A DNA stretch of 64,000 nt, taken from contig JAUIHI010000001.1 of assembly GCA_030432295.1 (NCBI GenBank), forward strand, positions 62,001 through 126,000, given 5' to 3'. Made by a program: the position numbers and the translations under genes. The number at the start of each line of letters is the position of its first letter. Within the stretch, counting starts at the first letter, position 1. The stretch is from Anaerolineae bacterium. GTDB taxonomy: Bacteria > Chloroflexota > Anaerolineae > Caldilineales > Caldilineaceae. The notes below the pieces were generated by a model, which did no database searches, was not told the origin of the DNA, and saw only the letters and a program-made list of their open reading frames with translations. This document shows positions 24,157 to 41,070 of the stretch, piece by piece.

Positions 24157-25620
24157 CTACGCTCTATCCAGAATCAGTGTAACACTCAAATCTGCGAAGC
24201 TCAGATTGGGTGTGGCGACAATCCCATCACCCAGCGCGTGGAGCGGGGGGGAGACGTTATGCTGCTTCAATTCCTCAAAGAGATTGATACCCATTTCCTC
24301 GGCCCGCTGGCTGGTGGAATAGTCCACAATGCCGCCGGAGAGGACGGGCACATCCGCGTAGCCGTCGATAAACTGGTGGCCCGGTCCGTCGGTTCCGTCT
24401 GAATCCACCGAACCCATCACCACTTGGCGGGTCTCGCCCAGTTGTAGCGCAGCCGACACCGCGTACTCCTGATTGCGCCCACCCATCCCTTTGGCATTGC
24501 CCACTGTCACCAGCAGTTCGTTCCGCCCAAAGAGCGCGCAGGGTGGCTGGAAGGGTTCGCCGTCCAACTCGGAATGCTTGGCCAGATTGGCGATCACTTT
24601 GCCCACCTGGGCCGCCTCGGCCAGCATATCGTAGTTGTTGTAGAGCAGATGGGTGCGGAAGCCCAGTGCCTCGGCTTTGGCCCGGGCCGCGGGCAACATC
24701 CCCAGATGTTCGGGCATAATGCAAAAGGCCCGGGCATCCATCGCCTCGTACTCGTCGTGGCGCAGAGTCTCCTGGGCCGGGTCCGCGGCCAGCAGAAAGT
24801 CCTTCACCGACTGAGGCGCGTCATCCCACGAATCCCACTTTTTCAGATTGCGCACAGCGTCGGCGTAGGATTGGGTGTCGGGCAGGACGTGCAGCCAGCG
24901 GTTGAGGTCGTGATACATCAGATCGCGATAGGTGCGGCTGAGTTGTCCCAGCAGGTGGATGCAGCGAGCCGGGCGCAGGTGGCGGGAGATTTTGCCCCCT
25001 TTCATCTGGTCCAGGTGGTTACGGATGGGAATCAGATCAACCGTCGGCCCACCCTTTTCAATCTGAAAGAGATAGACCAGCCGCTGGATGTCGGCCAGGC
25101 TGACCCCCTCCACCGGCAGGGTGAGCAATGCAGAGACGCCGTTGCCCAGCGCGGTGAAGACCAGATCGTCGGCCCGCAGGTCGGCACAAAGTTCGAGGAT
25201 GCGGCGACAGCCCTCCACACAGCCCTCATCCGGGACCGGATGCGCGCCGAAAGTGATCTCCACACGGGAGAGAACATTGGGGCTGCCGTGCTTTTCGATG
25301 AGATGGCCGCCGGTCAGCCGATCCCCCAGAATCTCTTCCAGAGCCAGGGCTGTGTACTGGACCCCTTTGCCCGCGCCCACCACGAAAATCCGCCCCACCT
25401 GGCGCAGATCGATCACCTCGTCGCCGCTGCGTGGATCATCCGTCGGCTCGAAGTCCGGCGAGCCAATCGTCAGAATATCCCCGTCTCGCCGCACCAGCCG
25501 CCGCACATTGCTGCCCGGATCGCAGGCATCCATCCCCGCGCCCAGGATATCCACCAGTGCTTTGCGCCCGGCGATGTGGCCGTGATTTGTCAGCGTATCA
25601 GCGTTTTGAATTCGGCCCAT
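24157..25620 (-). CDS. Glycerate 2-kinase (MOFRL/DUF4147 family)
   Basis: 487 residues from an ATG preceded by GGGAG; the longer frame runs into a palindromic repeat. The N-terminal part has the DUF4147 hallmarks RIFVVGAGKGVQYTALALEE and ALGNGVSALLTLPVEGVSL (a changed form of the usual GGGSA-L motif). The C-terminal MOFRL domain is clear (LLVTVGNAKGMGGRNQEYAVSAAL, VMGSVDSDGTDGP). Family members phosphorylate glycerate to 2-phosphoglycerate. Somewhat longer than the usual 420-450 residues. Transcribed with the enolase paralogue. Confidence 0.87.
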   Translation of the reverse strand: MGRIQNADTLTNHGHIAGRKALVDILGAGMDACDPGSNVRRLVRRDGDILTIGSPDFEPTDDPRSGDEVIDLRQVGRIFVVGAGKGVQYTALALEEILGDRLTGGHLIEKHGSPNVLSRVEITFGAHPVPDEGCVEGCRRILELCADLRADDLVFTALGNGVSALLTLPVEGVSLADIQRLVYLFQIEKGGPTVDLIPIRNHLDQMKGGKISRHLRPARCIHLLGQLSRTYRDLMYHDLNRWLHVLPDTQSYADAVRNLKKWDSWDDAPQSVKDFLLAADPAQETLRHDEYEAMDARAFCIMPEHLGMLPAARAKAEALGFRTHLLYNNYDMLAEAAQVGKVIANLAKHSELDGEPFQPPCALFGRNELLVTVGNAKGMGGRNQEYAVSAALQLGETRQVVMGSVDSDGTDGPGHQFIDGYADVPVLSGGIVDYSTSQRAEEMGINLFEELKQHNVSPPLHALGDGIVATPNLSFADLSVTLILDRA

Positions 25621-25638
25621 TTCCCGCTCTCCCAAAAC

Positions 25639-25708
25639 GGTAGGTGCGGTTTCTAACCGCACAATTTCGGAATACACCCATCCTGTGCGGTTAGAAACCG
25701 TACCTACC
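25639..25708. repeat. Palindromic repeat, family B (GTGCGGTTTCTAACCGCAC type)
   Basis: Two arms of about 25 bases pair across about 19 bases. Each arm is itself a small hairpin (GTGCGGTT-TCT-AACCGCAC). A second copy at 52251-52318 has a different centre. Confidence 0.85.
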
Positions 25709-25711
25709 GGC

Positions 25712-26671
25712 CTACTTCCACGCCGACGCTGCATCCAGCGCGGCCATCTGTTCTTCACTCAAATTTACCGACAGCGCGGCCAAACTGCCCGCCAACTGTT
25801 CCGGACTGTTGGCCCCGATAATCGGCGCTGTGACCGACGGCTGTTCCAGCAGCCAGGCCAGGGAGACGGCCAGGGGTGTGCTATCCGTCTCGGTCGCCAC
25901 AGCCCGCACCGCGTCCAGGGCCTTCCACCCGGCCTCGTTGAAGTAGCGGCTTTTGATGCCGTCAGCCCGGGCCGAATCGGTCTGCCCCTCCCGGCTGTAT
26001 TTGCCTGTCAAAAAGCCACCGGCCAGGGGGCTGTAGGGAATGACTGCGATGTCGTACTCCTCGCAGACATCGGCCAGTTCCCGCTCGAACTCGGCCCGGT
26101 TGACCAGATTGTAGTGGGGTTGCAGGCTGTCGAAACGGGCGCTCCCGGCCCTGTCGCTGGCCCACAGCGCCTGCATCAGTTGCCAGGCTTTGTAGTTGCT
26201 GCACCCGATATAGCGCACTTTGCCCTGCTGCATCAGCCGGTCCATCGCTTCCAGCGTTTCGTCAATCGGCGTCTTCCCGTCGGGCGAGTGGGTCTGGTAG
26301 AGGTCGATGTAGTCGGTCTGCAACCGGCGCAGGGAAGCGTCGCAGGCGTCGATGATGTGCTTGCGGGAAAGTCCCTGATCGTTGGGACCTGGCCCCATCG
26401 GTCCCCGGGCTTTGGTGGCGACGATCACCTGCTGGCGGTTGCCCCGATCAGTCAGCCAACGCCCGATGACTTCCTCGCTCACACCGCCGTCGTTGCCCTC
26501 CACCCAGCGGCTGTAGATATCGGCGGTGTCGAGAAAGTTGCCGCCTGCCTCCATAAAAGCGTCCATCACCGCAAAGCTGGTGGCTTCGTCGGCTGTCCAG
26601 CCCCACTGCATCGTGCCCAGGCAAAGGGGGGAGACTTTCAGGCCCGTGCGGCCCAGTTTTCGGTAGTTCAT
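25712..26671 (-). CDS. Aldo/keto reductase
   Basis: 319 residues, opening [21 protein letters not shown]. Catalytic tetrad candidates: Asp and Tyr in [11 protein letters not shown], Lys in IVATKARG, His in LYQTHSPDG. The NADPH-binding C-terminal region includes [11 protein letters not shown]. It reduces a carbonyl substrate in the cytoplasm, substrate unknown. GGAG precedes the ATG. Its stop lies four bases from the palindromic repeat at 25639-25708. Confidence 0.93.
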   Translation of the reverse strand: MNYRKLGRTGLKVSPLCLGTMQWGWTADEATSFAVMDAFMEAGGNFLDTADIYSRWVEGNDGGVSEEVIGRWLTDRGNRQQVIVATKARGPMGPGPNDQGLSRKHIIDACDASLRRLQTDYIDLYQTHSPDGKTPIDETLEAMDRLMQQGKVRYIGCSNYKAWQLMQALWASDRAGSARFDSLQPHYNLVNRAEFERELADVCEEYDIAVIPYSPLAGGFLTGKYSREGQTDSARADGIKSRYFNEAGWKALDAVRAVATETDSTPLAVSLAWLLEQPSVTAPIIGANSPEQLAGSLAALSVNLSEEQMAALDAASAWK

Positions 26672-26694
26672 TTTGTTCTCCGGTTTGTGTGTTG

Positions 26695-26784
26695 AGGACG
26701 GAAGACGATAGACGAATGACGAACTGATAGCACCGCTTCACACCCGACGTTCGTCCGTCGTCTGCCGTCAGCGGTCTGCGGTCC
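26695..26784. repeat. Palindromic repeat, family G, overlapping the OsmC gene end
   Basis: Arms near 26695-26726 and 26746-26784 are related to the element at 19315-19385. The right arm encodes the last residues (RTADR) and the TGA stop of the OsmC-family gene. Confidence 0.7.
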
Positions 26785-27289
26785 TTTTCACTTCCATCGG
26801 GCTGCGCAGGGTATTCAGCACCGCGCATGTCTGCTCGACGACGGCGTGGAGTCTGTCAATTGTGGCCGCGTCGGCAGGGGAGCCGATTGTCGGTTTGTAG
26901 GCCAGCCGTTCCAGCCGGATGGGTCCGTCGTAGGGTAGGCCGACGACGCCGGTCATGTCCAGCCCGCCGGTGATCTCCACCTCCACACTGTCCAGGGGAA
27001 TTTCCAGCAGTGTGGCCTGCAAGAGATACGTATGCACGAGACAACTCGCCAGCGCGCCCAGCAGCATCTCCGGCGAGCTGGGGCCGAGGGAATGGCCCGC
27101 CAGCCCCGGCGCGGAGTCGCTGATGATAATATAATCGCCCATCTGCACAGGCCGCACACCCGTAATCCCCGCGGCGTGGGAGGTGGCTTTCAGCGGCACA
27201 AAAGCCGCCTCCGGATTGGCCGTCAAATCGTCCCGGCGCTGGGCCAGCACCTTCGCCTTGCGTTCAGTGTAGCTGTCGAGGAGGGCCAT
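26768..27289 (-). CDS. OsmC/Ohr family peroxiredoxin-like protein
   Basis: 173 residues from ATG 27289, preceded by AAAGGA; the longer frame would translate a palindromic repeat. The two conserved cysteines of OsmC are present: LGALASCLVHTYLLQ and VVEQTCAVLNTLRSP. Such proteins reduce organic hydroperoxides by a dithiol mechanism. The C-terminal tail KRTADR and stop are encoded inside a repeat arm, so the original C-terminus was probably replaced or extended. Confidence 0.88.
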   Translation of the reverse strand: MALLDSYTERKAKVLAQRRDDLTANPEAAFVPLKATSHAAGITGVRPVQMGDYIIISDSAPGLAGHSLGPSSPEMLLGALASCLVHTYLLQATLLEIPLDSVEVEITGGLDMTGVVGLPYDGPIRLERLAYKPTIGSPADAATIDRLHAVVEQTCAVLNTLRSPMEVKRTADR

Positions 27290-27324
27290 ACTCTGTCCTT
27301 TCAGTGGGAAATACGGGGAAGCAG

Positions 27325-27392
27325 ATATTGGGTAGTGGATATTTGGCAGTGACGCGCTGGGGCTTCCTAACGAAATATCCAATACCCAATAT
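27325..27392. repeat. Palindromic repeat, family C (TATTGGGTATTGGATA type)
   Basis: 20-bp arms (27325-27344, 27373-27392) with one mismatch and a 28-base loop. It ends three bases from the selB stop codon. Other members: 41532-41618 and 55655-55726, and a one-armed remnant around 60800-60826. Confidence 0.85.
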
Positions 27393-27395
27393 CCA

Positions 27396-29318
27396 TTATC
27401 TTAGGATTCTCTCATCCCCCACCCGCCGGGTCATGCGCCGGGCGTCCATCTCTTCCAGCAGGGCCTGGGCATACTTGCGGCTGGTGTCGAAGATGTCACG
27501 GGTCTGGGCGAGGGTAACAGAGCCGTTCTCGCGGGCAAAGGCGGTGATGCGGGCAATTGCTTCGTCGAAATCGGCTGGACGGAAATAGACGCCGCCAGAG
27601 ATGCGCAGGAGGAGGTTCTGCTCCACCAGTGATTCGAGAAGTTCTTCGTCGTTGCCCAGCAGGGCCAGCGTATCGCCCGCGTTGGGCGGGGAGAAGGGTG
27701 CGGCAGCGTAGGCGGCCAGTGTGCGCTGCATTGCCTGAGACTGAGTGTCAGTGTAGCGAATCTGGTGGTCGGCCAGCCAGAGAACCGCGTCGTTGGCCTG
27801 AATCAGCCCCGCGGCCATAGCCTGCTCCACCCAATCGTTGAAGGCACGCAGAGGCAATTCCGCGGTGGAGGTGCGCCCGCCCTTCACCCGCAGACGGCTG
27901 CGCACTTCGCCCCGGGCCATCCCCTGACGCAGAGGGTGGGCTGTGTGATAGACGGCCAGCAGACTGGTCAGATTGTCCAGCAGTGCGGCGTCAGTGGACT
28001 TTGCGAGGAGCAGCCGCCCGTTGTCCAGACGGGTAATCAGTCCAGCGGCTTCCAGTGCGGACAGGGCTTCCTGGCCCGGCTCTGTGCCCAGTCCGCTCTG
28101 GCCGATCAGGTCGGACACGGAAAGCAGGGGCGCGCGTTCCAGGGTTTGCAGCAAAATTTCGTCCGGCGCGCCTGCGGCCAGGGTTGCCAGCCGTTCGAGG
28201 GCCGCCGGGTCCATTCGGCGATAGCGGCGACGGGGATGGGGGTCCAACACTTCGCCGCCGCCGAGGGTGGCGCTGGGCGAGGGCTGGCGCAGAATGTAGC
28301 GATCCCCCGCGGCCACCAGCACTGGACGGTCCAGACGCAGTTGCAGCCAGCCATCCGCGCCGGGAGCCAACTCTTCGACAGCCAGCAGCCGCACATGCGC
28401 GGGCGTCTCGGATGCGCCGCTGAAAAAGTCTACCTGTAAATTGTGGACGAGTGGTTTGGGCGCATCGGGCAGCAGACGGAAGGAGACATCCAGCAGTTTG
28501 GTGGCGCGCAGCGTGCTCGGCTTCACCACCACCTGGCCCCGCTGAATTTCGTCCACAGCCACGCCACTCAGATTGATGGCGGCCCGACTGCCCGGTGCAG
28601 CCCGCTCGATGGCGGTGTTGTGGCTCTGGATGCCCCGGATGCGCCCGCTGGGGCCGTCGGGCAGAATCTCCACCGGATCGCCGACGGAAAAGTGGCCGTC
28701 GCTGAGGGTGCCGGTGACAATTGTGCCAAAGCCGGAGATGCTGAAAATGCGGTCGATAGGCAGTCGGGGGCGTGCCCGATCCCGGCGGGGTGGCAATTCG
28801 CCCAGCAGACCGGCCAAGGCGACGCGCAGATCGTCCAGCCCTTTGCCTGTGTGGGCGCTGACCGGCACAATCGGCGCATCGGCCAGCCGGGTTGTTTCGA
28901 GGAGTTCGTGGACTTCCAACTCCACCAGTTCCATCCACTCCGGGTCGTCAATCAGATCGGCTTTTGTCAGGGCCACCAGCCCGGTGGGGACGGCCAGCAG
29001 GTCGAGGATCGCCAGATGCTCCCTCGTTTGGGGCATCACCCCCTCGTCCGCGGCAATGACCAGCACAGCCGCGTCCACACTGCCCACACCGGCCAGCATA
29101 TTTTTGATGAAGTCGATATGGCCGGGGACATCTACAATGCCGATGGATTCGGGGGTTTCCTGGCCGGGTAGAGGGAGTTCAATCCAGGCGAAGCCCAGAT
29201 CAATCGTCAAGCCGCGGGCCTTCTCTTCGGCCAGTCGGTCCGGGTTGATACCGCTGAGGGCCTGGACAAGGGAGGACTTGCCGTGATCCACGTGGCCGGC
29301 GGTGGCGATGACACGCAT
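27396..29318 (-). CDS. selB: Selenocysteine-specific translation elongation factor
   Basis: 640 residues. GTPase motifs: G1 AGHVDHGKSSLVQAL, G3 DVPGHIDFI, G4 LTKADL; the switch region is KARGLTIDLGFAW, as in SelB rather than EF-Tu. Beta-barrel domains follow (RIFSISGFGTIVTGTLSDG), then C-terminal winged-helix repeats (about 400-640) that bind the SECIS hairpin in other species. It delivers selenocysteinyl-tRNA to UGA codons. No selA, selD or tRNA-Sec is visible in the window. The upstream coiled-coil gene ends nine bases before its start. Confidence 0.94.
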   Translation of the reverse strand: MRVIATAGHVDHGKSSLVQALSGINPDRLAEEKARGLTIDLGFAWIELPLPGQETPESIGIVDVPGHIDFIKNMLAGVGSVDAAVLVIAADEGVMPQTREHLAILDLLAVPTGLVALTKADLIDDPEWMELVELEVHELLETTRLADAPIVPVSAHTGKGLDDLRVALAGLLGELPPRRDRARPRLPIDRIFSISGFGTIVTGTLSDGHFSVGDPVEILPDGPSGRIRGIQSHNTAIERAAPGSRAAINLSGVAVDEIQRGQVVVKPSTLRATKLLDVSFRLLPDAPKPLVHNLQVDFFSGASETPAHVRLLAVEELAPGADGWLQLRLDRPVLVAAGDRYILRQPSPSATLGGGEVLDPHPRRRYRRMDPAALERLATLAAGAPDEILLQTLERAPLLSVSDLIGQSGLGTEPGQEALSALEAAGLITRLDNGRLLLAKSTDAALLDNLTSLLAVYHTAHPLRQGMARGEVRSRLRVKGGRTSTAELPLRAFNDWVEQAMAAGLIQANDAVLWLADHQIRYTDTQSQAMQRTLAAYAAAPFSPPNAGDTLALLGNDEELLESLVEQNLLLRISGGVYFRPADFDEAIARITAFARENGSVTLAQTRDIFDTSRKYAQALLEEMDARRMTRRVGDERILR

Positions 29319-29327
29319 GGGCTGGGG

Positions 29328-30629
29328 TTAGCGCTCCGCGGGGGGCGCGCCGGTGACGATACCAGCCGTGCGCCGGGTGTTGTTCTGGCTGGCATAGAGT
29401 TCAGCGTTGCGGCGCTGCTTCTGCCATTCGTCTTCCATTGTTTTCATCTGCTCGTCCCGCTCGCGCAGGGCCTCTTGCAAGCCCTCCAGCCAGTCCTGGG
29501 CCGCAGTCAGCGAGCGAGCGCCATAGCTCTCCTGCAATTTCCAAAGCTGGCGCAGCAGTTCTTCGTGAACTTTCAAATCGTGCAAAATTGGCGGGAAGGG
29601 TTCCTGGAACTCTTTGTTGATCTTTTCCTGCTCCCGCCACAGATGCTCCTGGCGCAGGTCCTCTTTGCGGCGCAGTTTTTCGTAATCCTCTCGGAATTCG
29701 TCCATCTCCCGGCGGATGCGCTCCTCGGCCAGACGCTGCAACTCCGCCACCTGGGCCTGATCCCGGCGCATAACCTGCTGGAAGTCGTTGATGGACTGGA
29801 CAGCCCGGCGGGCCACTTCCACCTGCTGACCGAAGCCCTGGACCTGCTCCTGGCCCTTAGCCACCAGCGCGCGCTGATCGTCAATGACTTCCTGCCAGCG
29901 GTTGAGGACGGAGAGTCGTTCCACAGTCTCGATGCGGATGCGCTCCATAAATGCCTGCTGCTCTTCCCGGATTTGGGTGAAGACAGGCCGCCATTTTTCG
30001 GTTTCTGTAGCCAGACGGCGGGTGGCTTCTTCTACAACTGCCAGACGCCCAATCTGGGCTTCGGTGCGTTTGAAGAGTTCTACGGTTTCCTGCTGCAACT
30101 GGGCCACCCGTTTGGAATCGGACGAGCGCTGTTCGGCCAGAAAGGGTATCTGTCGGGTGCGGTCTTCGATGTCCTTGGCCAGGACATTGACCTGATTGCG
30201 CCCGGTCATAATCATTTCGATCAGCCGCTCTTCCTCGGCCTTGCGCACTTTGACCGTCTCTTCCACCCGGCCAATGCGGGGCAGCTCTCGGCGTACTTCG
30301 CCGATCTCCCGGGTTAATGCCTCCCGGTCACTCAGCCTTGTTCGCTCCAATTCGCGCACGGCCTGCGCGCGCACCTCTTCCTCCTTGCTGGCCAGCAGAG
30401 TAAATTCGGTCTTCACATTCTGAATCTGCTGTTCAATTTGCGTAAAACGGCCCAACTGGGCGTGGGTCCCGGCCAGACGCCCTTCCAAATCCTGGATGCG
30501 TCGGGCCTGCTCCACAATATCTGCGGTCTGGCCTTCCACCTGCTGTTGTAGACGGGCAATTTCTGCCCGGTCGCGCCGATGCTCTTCATCCAGCCAGTTG
30601 ACCATTTGGGCCAGTTGTGCAATGTCCAT
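29328..30629 (-). CDS. Long coiled-coil protein of unknown function
   Basis: 433 residues from ATG 30629 (AGGAC upstream); a 14-residue longer start is possible. Almost the whole chain is predicted helical and charged, with heptad-like stretches from about 10 to 420 (HRRDRAEIARLQQQVEG, IRREMDEFREDYEKLRRKED). No signal peptide or membrane helix. It resembles a cytoplasmic SMC-hinge-less coiled coil. Co-transcribed with selB, which may be coincidental. A TTGGGC-17-TATAAT promoter lies 57 bases upstream. Confidence 0.7.
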   Translation of the reverse strand: MDIAQLAQMVNWLDEEHRRDRAEIARLQQQVEGQTADIVEQARRIQDLEGRLAGTHAQLGRFTQIEQQIQNVKTEFTLLASKEEEVRAQAVRELERTRLSDREALTREIGEVRRELPRIGRVEETVKVRKAEEERLIEMIMTGRNQVNVLAKDIEDRTRQIPFLAEQRSSDSKRVAQLQQETVELFKRTEAQIGRLAVVEEATRRLATETEKWRPVFTQIREEQQAFMERIRIETVERLSVLNRWQEVIDDQRALVAKGQEQVQGFGQQVEVARRAVQSINDFQQVMRRDQAQVAELQRLAEERIRREMDEFREDYEKLRRKEDLRQEHLWREQEKINKEFQEPFPPILHDLKVHEELLRQLWKLQESYGARSLTAAQDWLEGLQEALRERDEQMKTMEDEWQKQRRNAELYASQNNTRRTAGIVTGAPPAER

Positions 30630-30685
30630 ACGGGGTCCTGTTCCACCAATTGTTGCGAGGGTTTTCGCCAATCAAAGCACCGGAA

Positions 30686-30714
30686 ATTATACCACCTGTG
30701 ACAACTCCGCCCAA
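30686..30714 (-). promoter_or_regulatory. Promoter for the coiled-coil/selB pair
   Basis: Minus strand: TTGGGC (30709-30714), 17-base spacer, perfect TATAAT (30686-30691). Confidence 0.5.
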
Positions 30715-30753
30715 ACAGATCGGGCCGGGGGCGGCAGAGTTTCGCAGACAAGA

Positions 30754-30786
30754 AAAGGGCGGCATCCCAGCAGAATGCCGCCCTTT
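30754..30786 (-). terminator. Intrinsic terminator of rpoBC
   Basis: A 12-bp perfect stem AAAGGGCGGCAT / ATGCCGCCCTTT with a 9-base loop, followed on the minus strand by TTCTTGTCT. It lies about 60 bases after the rpoC stop. Confidence 0.75.
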
Positions 30787-30806
30787 CTATATGCGATCTA
30801 TTTGAC

Positions 30807-30840
30807 AGAAGTGCGACTTTTCGGAAAAAGTCGCACTTCT
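30807..30840. repeat. 34-bp hairpin repeat, family A, compensated variant
   Basis: The same architecture as at 12671 and 59325, but the seventh base pair of the stem is G-C instead of T-A (arm AGAAGTGCGACTTTT). Both strands of the stem changed together. It lies seven bases after the rpoC stop. Confidence 0.9.
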
Positions 30841-30847
30841 AGCCTAC

Positions 30848-35476
<4,629 letters not shown>

Positions 35477-35493
35477 TCGTGTATCTCCTATCA

Positions 35494-35586
35494 GAATGCG
35501 GAGTGCGGAGTGCGGAGTGCGGAATTAAGAGTTGTCAAACTGACACTTCTGTTTAATTCCGAATTCCGCATTCCCCATTCTGCATT
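35494..35586. repeat. Palindromic repeat between rpoB and rpoC, family I
   Basis: The left arm contains three tandem GCGGAGT units and ends GCGGAATTAAGAG. The right arm is GTTTAATTCCGAATTCCGCA and beyond. It occupies most of the spacer between the two polymerase genes. It has no T-run and so need not terminate transcription. Confidence 0.8.
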
Positions 35587-35593
35587 TCTTATG

Positions 35594-39466
<3,873 letters not shown>

Positions 39467-39583
39467 AGTCACTCCTTCACATTTTCACCCGAAAGGCGGG
39501 TGTACCCGGCCAAGGCCACCAAAACCGCTGTCAGTCCGCACGATTCTGGTTCAAAACACAAATTCCGGCTAAAAACACAATAG

Positions 39584-39646
39584 GGCACTCTGCAAGCTTT
39601 CCACCCACTGACGCAGTGTTGCTGTGGAAAGTTCGCACGGAGTGCC
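39584..39646 (-). ncRNA. Candidate cis-regulatory hairpin in the rpoB leader
   Basis: Three nested pairings are exact: GGCACTC/GAGTGCC (outer), CTTTCCAC/GTGGAAAG (middle) and CACTG/CAGTG (tip, three-base loop). Internal loops separate them, and a UGUGUUUUU-like stretch follows. I do not recognise it as a known leader family. Confidence 0.5.
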
Positions 39647-39781
39647 ATCACCAAGTTGTTGATCAGTTTGACGCAGCAATCAGTTTCATTCGCCCATACA
39701 TTTGGAAAGTATATACGCTACGTCGTATGATATCTGGAAGCTGCCTACCACATTTTTGCAGAGCTTGCCCCGAAACAAGTA

Positions 39782-39817
39782 AAGACCCAACGCCTTTGAA
39801 AATACGGGTTGGGTCTT
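39782..39817 (-). terminator. Attenuator-like hairpin in the rpoB leader
   Basis: The 10-bp stem AAGACCCAAC / GTTGGGTCTT is followed on the minus strand by TTTACTTGTTT. No minus-strand gene lies upstream, so the only transcript it could stop is the rpoB leader itself. Confidence 0.55.
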
Positions 39818-39894
39818 GCATAACCTCCGGGGTTAACGTTAAGTTCACTGTGTAAAAATGCAGCGGGCTGTAGTCCATTATTCCGCAACAACCA

Positions 39895-39923
39895 ACTATA
39901 GACGATTTTTGGTTTTATGTCAA
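39895..39923 (-). promoter_or_regulatory. Consensus promoter of rpoBC
   Basis: Minus strand: TTGACA (39918-39923), exactly 17 bases, TATAGT (39895-39900). The same hexamers and spacing recur at the trp operon promoter. Confidence 0.8.
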
Positions 39924-40056
39924 ATTGCGTTTGCTCGAAATTTCAAAAATTCTCTTCCCCGCATTGGAAGCTGTTTTTGCCGGTCTGTGTATCCTACAGT
40001 GCGCAGTCCACTCCCTTCAATTGGGACCAGGAAATGCGCTTACAGGAAATACACGG

Positions 40057-41016
40057 ATGATTGACACGGAAACTTCACCCCCTATTCATATTCACCAAAC
40101 GCCGGATGCGCCTTCACGTCTGTGGCGTTTGGTGCGTATTGTGCCCGTCGTCCTGATGCTCGCGACGATAGGCGGCCTGCTCGTTGCATTTGTCTTCGGT
40201 GGAATGGCTCGGATTACCAGTTGGTATCTGCTGCAAATAGTGCCGCCGTTGCTTGGGCTGCTCTCCTTGCTCATTCTGGCCGTCTATCTTCTGGTGAAGC
40301 GACGAACCAGCCGCCTGCTCTGGCTGACGGCTGGCGTTGGGCTGCTCTCTCTGCTGCCGCTTTCGGTGTGGTTTGTGCCCGTGGCGTTCCCTGCTTCGCT
40401 GGCACGGACGACCCCCGCAGCGACGGTGCGTCTGCCCGCGGATGGGCCTTTGCAGGTAGCGTGGGGTGGGGATTCGATCGCAACCAATCAGCACGCGGCC
40501 GTGCCCGACCAGCGCTGGGCCTATGACCTGCTTGTGGAACCCTATATGACCGAAAGCGAGGAACTGGAATCCTACGGATGCTACGGTATGCCGGTTGTGG
40601 CCCCGACGGATGGCCTGGTGACTCAGACTCACGACGGCGAACCGGATGAAGTGCCAGGCGCGGCATCCAACAATCTCACTGCGCCTATGGGCAATTTTGT
40701 GGTGTTTCAATTGGAAGGCGGAACCTATCTGGTGATTGCCCATCTGAAACCTGGCACTCTTTCTGTAGAGGCGGGCGAACAGGTCCAGGAAGGGCAGGTC
40801 ATCGGTCAGTGTGGCAATTCGGGCAACACCAGCGAACCCCATATCCACATCCACCACCAGCGCCAGGACCCCGCACTCTTTCCGGTGAACTTTGCCGAGG
40901 GGCTGCCCCTCTACTTTCGGGATCACGACGGCGCGGCCATGCCCCAGGGCGGTATTCGCGTGGACGGGGAGAGTGTAACGATGACTGGGGATTTGGTGCA
41001 GCATATGGGCAATTAG
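40057..41016 (+). CDS. Membrane-anchored M23 (LytM-type) peptidase
   Basis: 319 residues from ATG 40057 (AGGAAA upstream). Three hydrophobic helices (about 25-50, 55-75, 85-110) precede an extracytoplasmic domain. The M23 fold is recognisable in NQHAAVPDQRWAYDLLVEP, GMPVVAPTDGLV, VIAHLKPGTLSVEAGEQVQ and the zinc motif EPHIHIHHQ. Active members cut peptidoglycan cross-links. Divergent from rpoB. It ends just before the trp promoter. Confidence 0.85.
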   Translation: MIDTETSPPIHIHQTPDAPSRLWRLVRIVPVVLMLATIGGLLVAFVFGGMARITSWYLLQIVPPLLGLLSLLILAVYLLVKRRTSRLLWLTAGVGLLSLLPLSVWFVPVAFPASLARTTPAATVRLPADGPLQVAWGGDSIATNQHAAVPDQRWAYDLLVEPYMTESEELESYGCYGMPVVAPTDGLVTQTHDGEPDEVPGAASNNLTAPMGNFVVFQLEGGTYLVIAHLKPGTLSVEAGEQVQEGQVIGQCGNSGNTSEPHIHIHHQRQDPALFPVNFAEGLPLYFRDHDGAAMPQGGIRVDGESVTMTGDLVQHMGN

Positions 41017-41041
41017 CCGGAAAATTCGTCGTGCGAAGTAC

Positions 41042-41070
41042 TTGACAGGCCATCCGAAGTGTCGTATAGT
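41042..41070 (+). promoter_or_regulatory. Consensus promoter of the trp operon
   Basis: TTGACA (41042-41047), 17-base spacer, TATAGT (41065-41070), 26 bases after the M23 stop codon. Confidence 0.85.

Larger units (their letters stand above)
39467..39888 (-). promoter_or_regulatory. Structured 5' leader of rpoB (about 420 nt)
   Basis: From the predicted start point near 39888 down to the rpoB ATG there is no convincing gene. In transcription order the leader holds: a 10-bp hairpin CAAGACCCAAC / GTTGGGTCTT followed by TTTACTTGTTT (39782-39817); a compound 63-nt hairpin (39584-39646) with three nested stems; a U-rich stretch; and a small hairpin CACCCG / CGGGTG (39486-39502) just before the ribosome site. 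The first hairpin looks like an attenuator. This covers most of the 590-bp gap between rpoB and the M23 gene; 39924-40056 shows nothing recognisable. Confidence 0.6.

Noticed and set aside
25639-25708. Repeated GTGCGGTT units resembling a CRISPR unit
   Set aside because: Only two inverted copies with one short centre; no regular series of direct repeats and spacers and no cas genes.
39663-39878. A 71-codon minus-strand frame in the rpoB leader
   Set aside because: No good ribosome site and no recognisable protein; it overlaps the attenuator-like hairpin, so the leader reading is preferred.
39880-40056. The divergent strand switch at about 39.9 kb as a replication origin
   Set aside because: No dnaA, no DnaA-box cluster seen and no AT-rich unwinding region; the divergence is explained by adjacent promoters.
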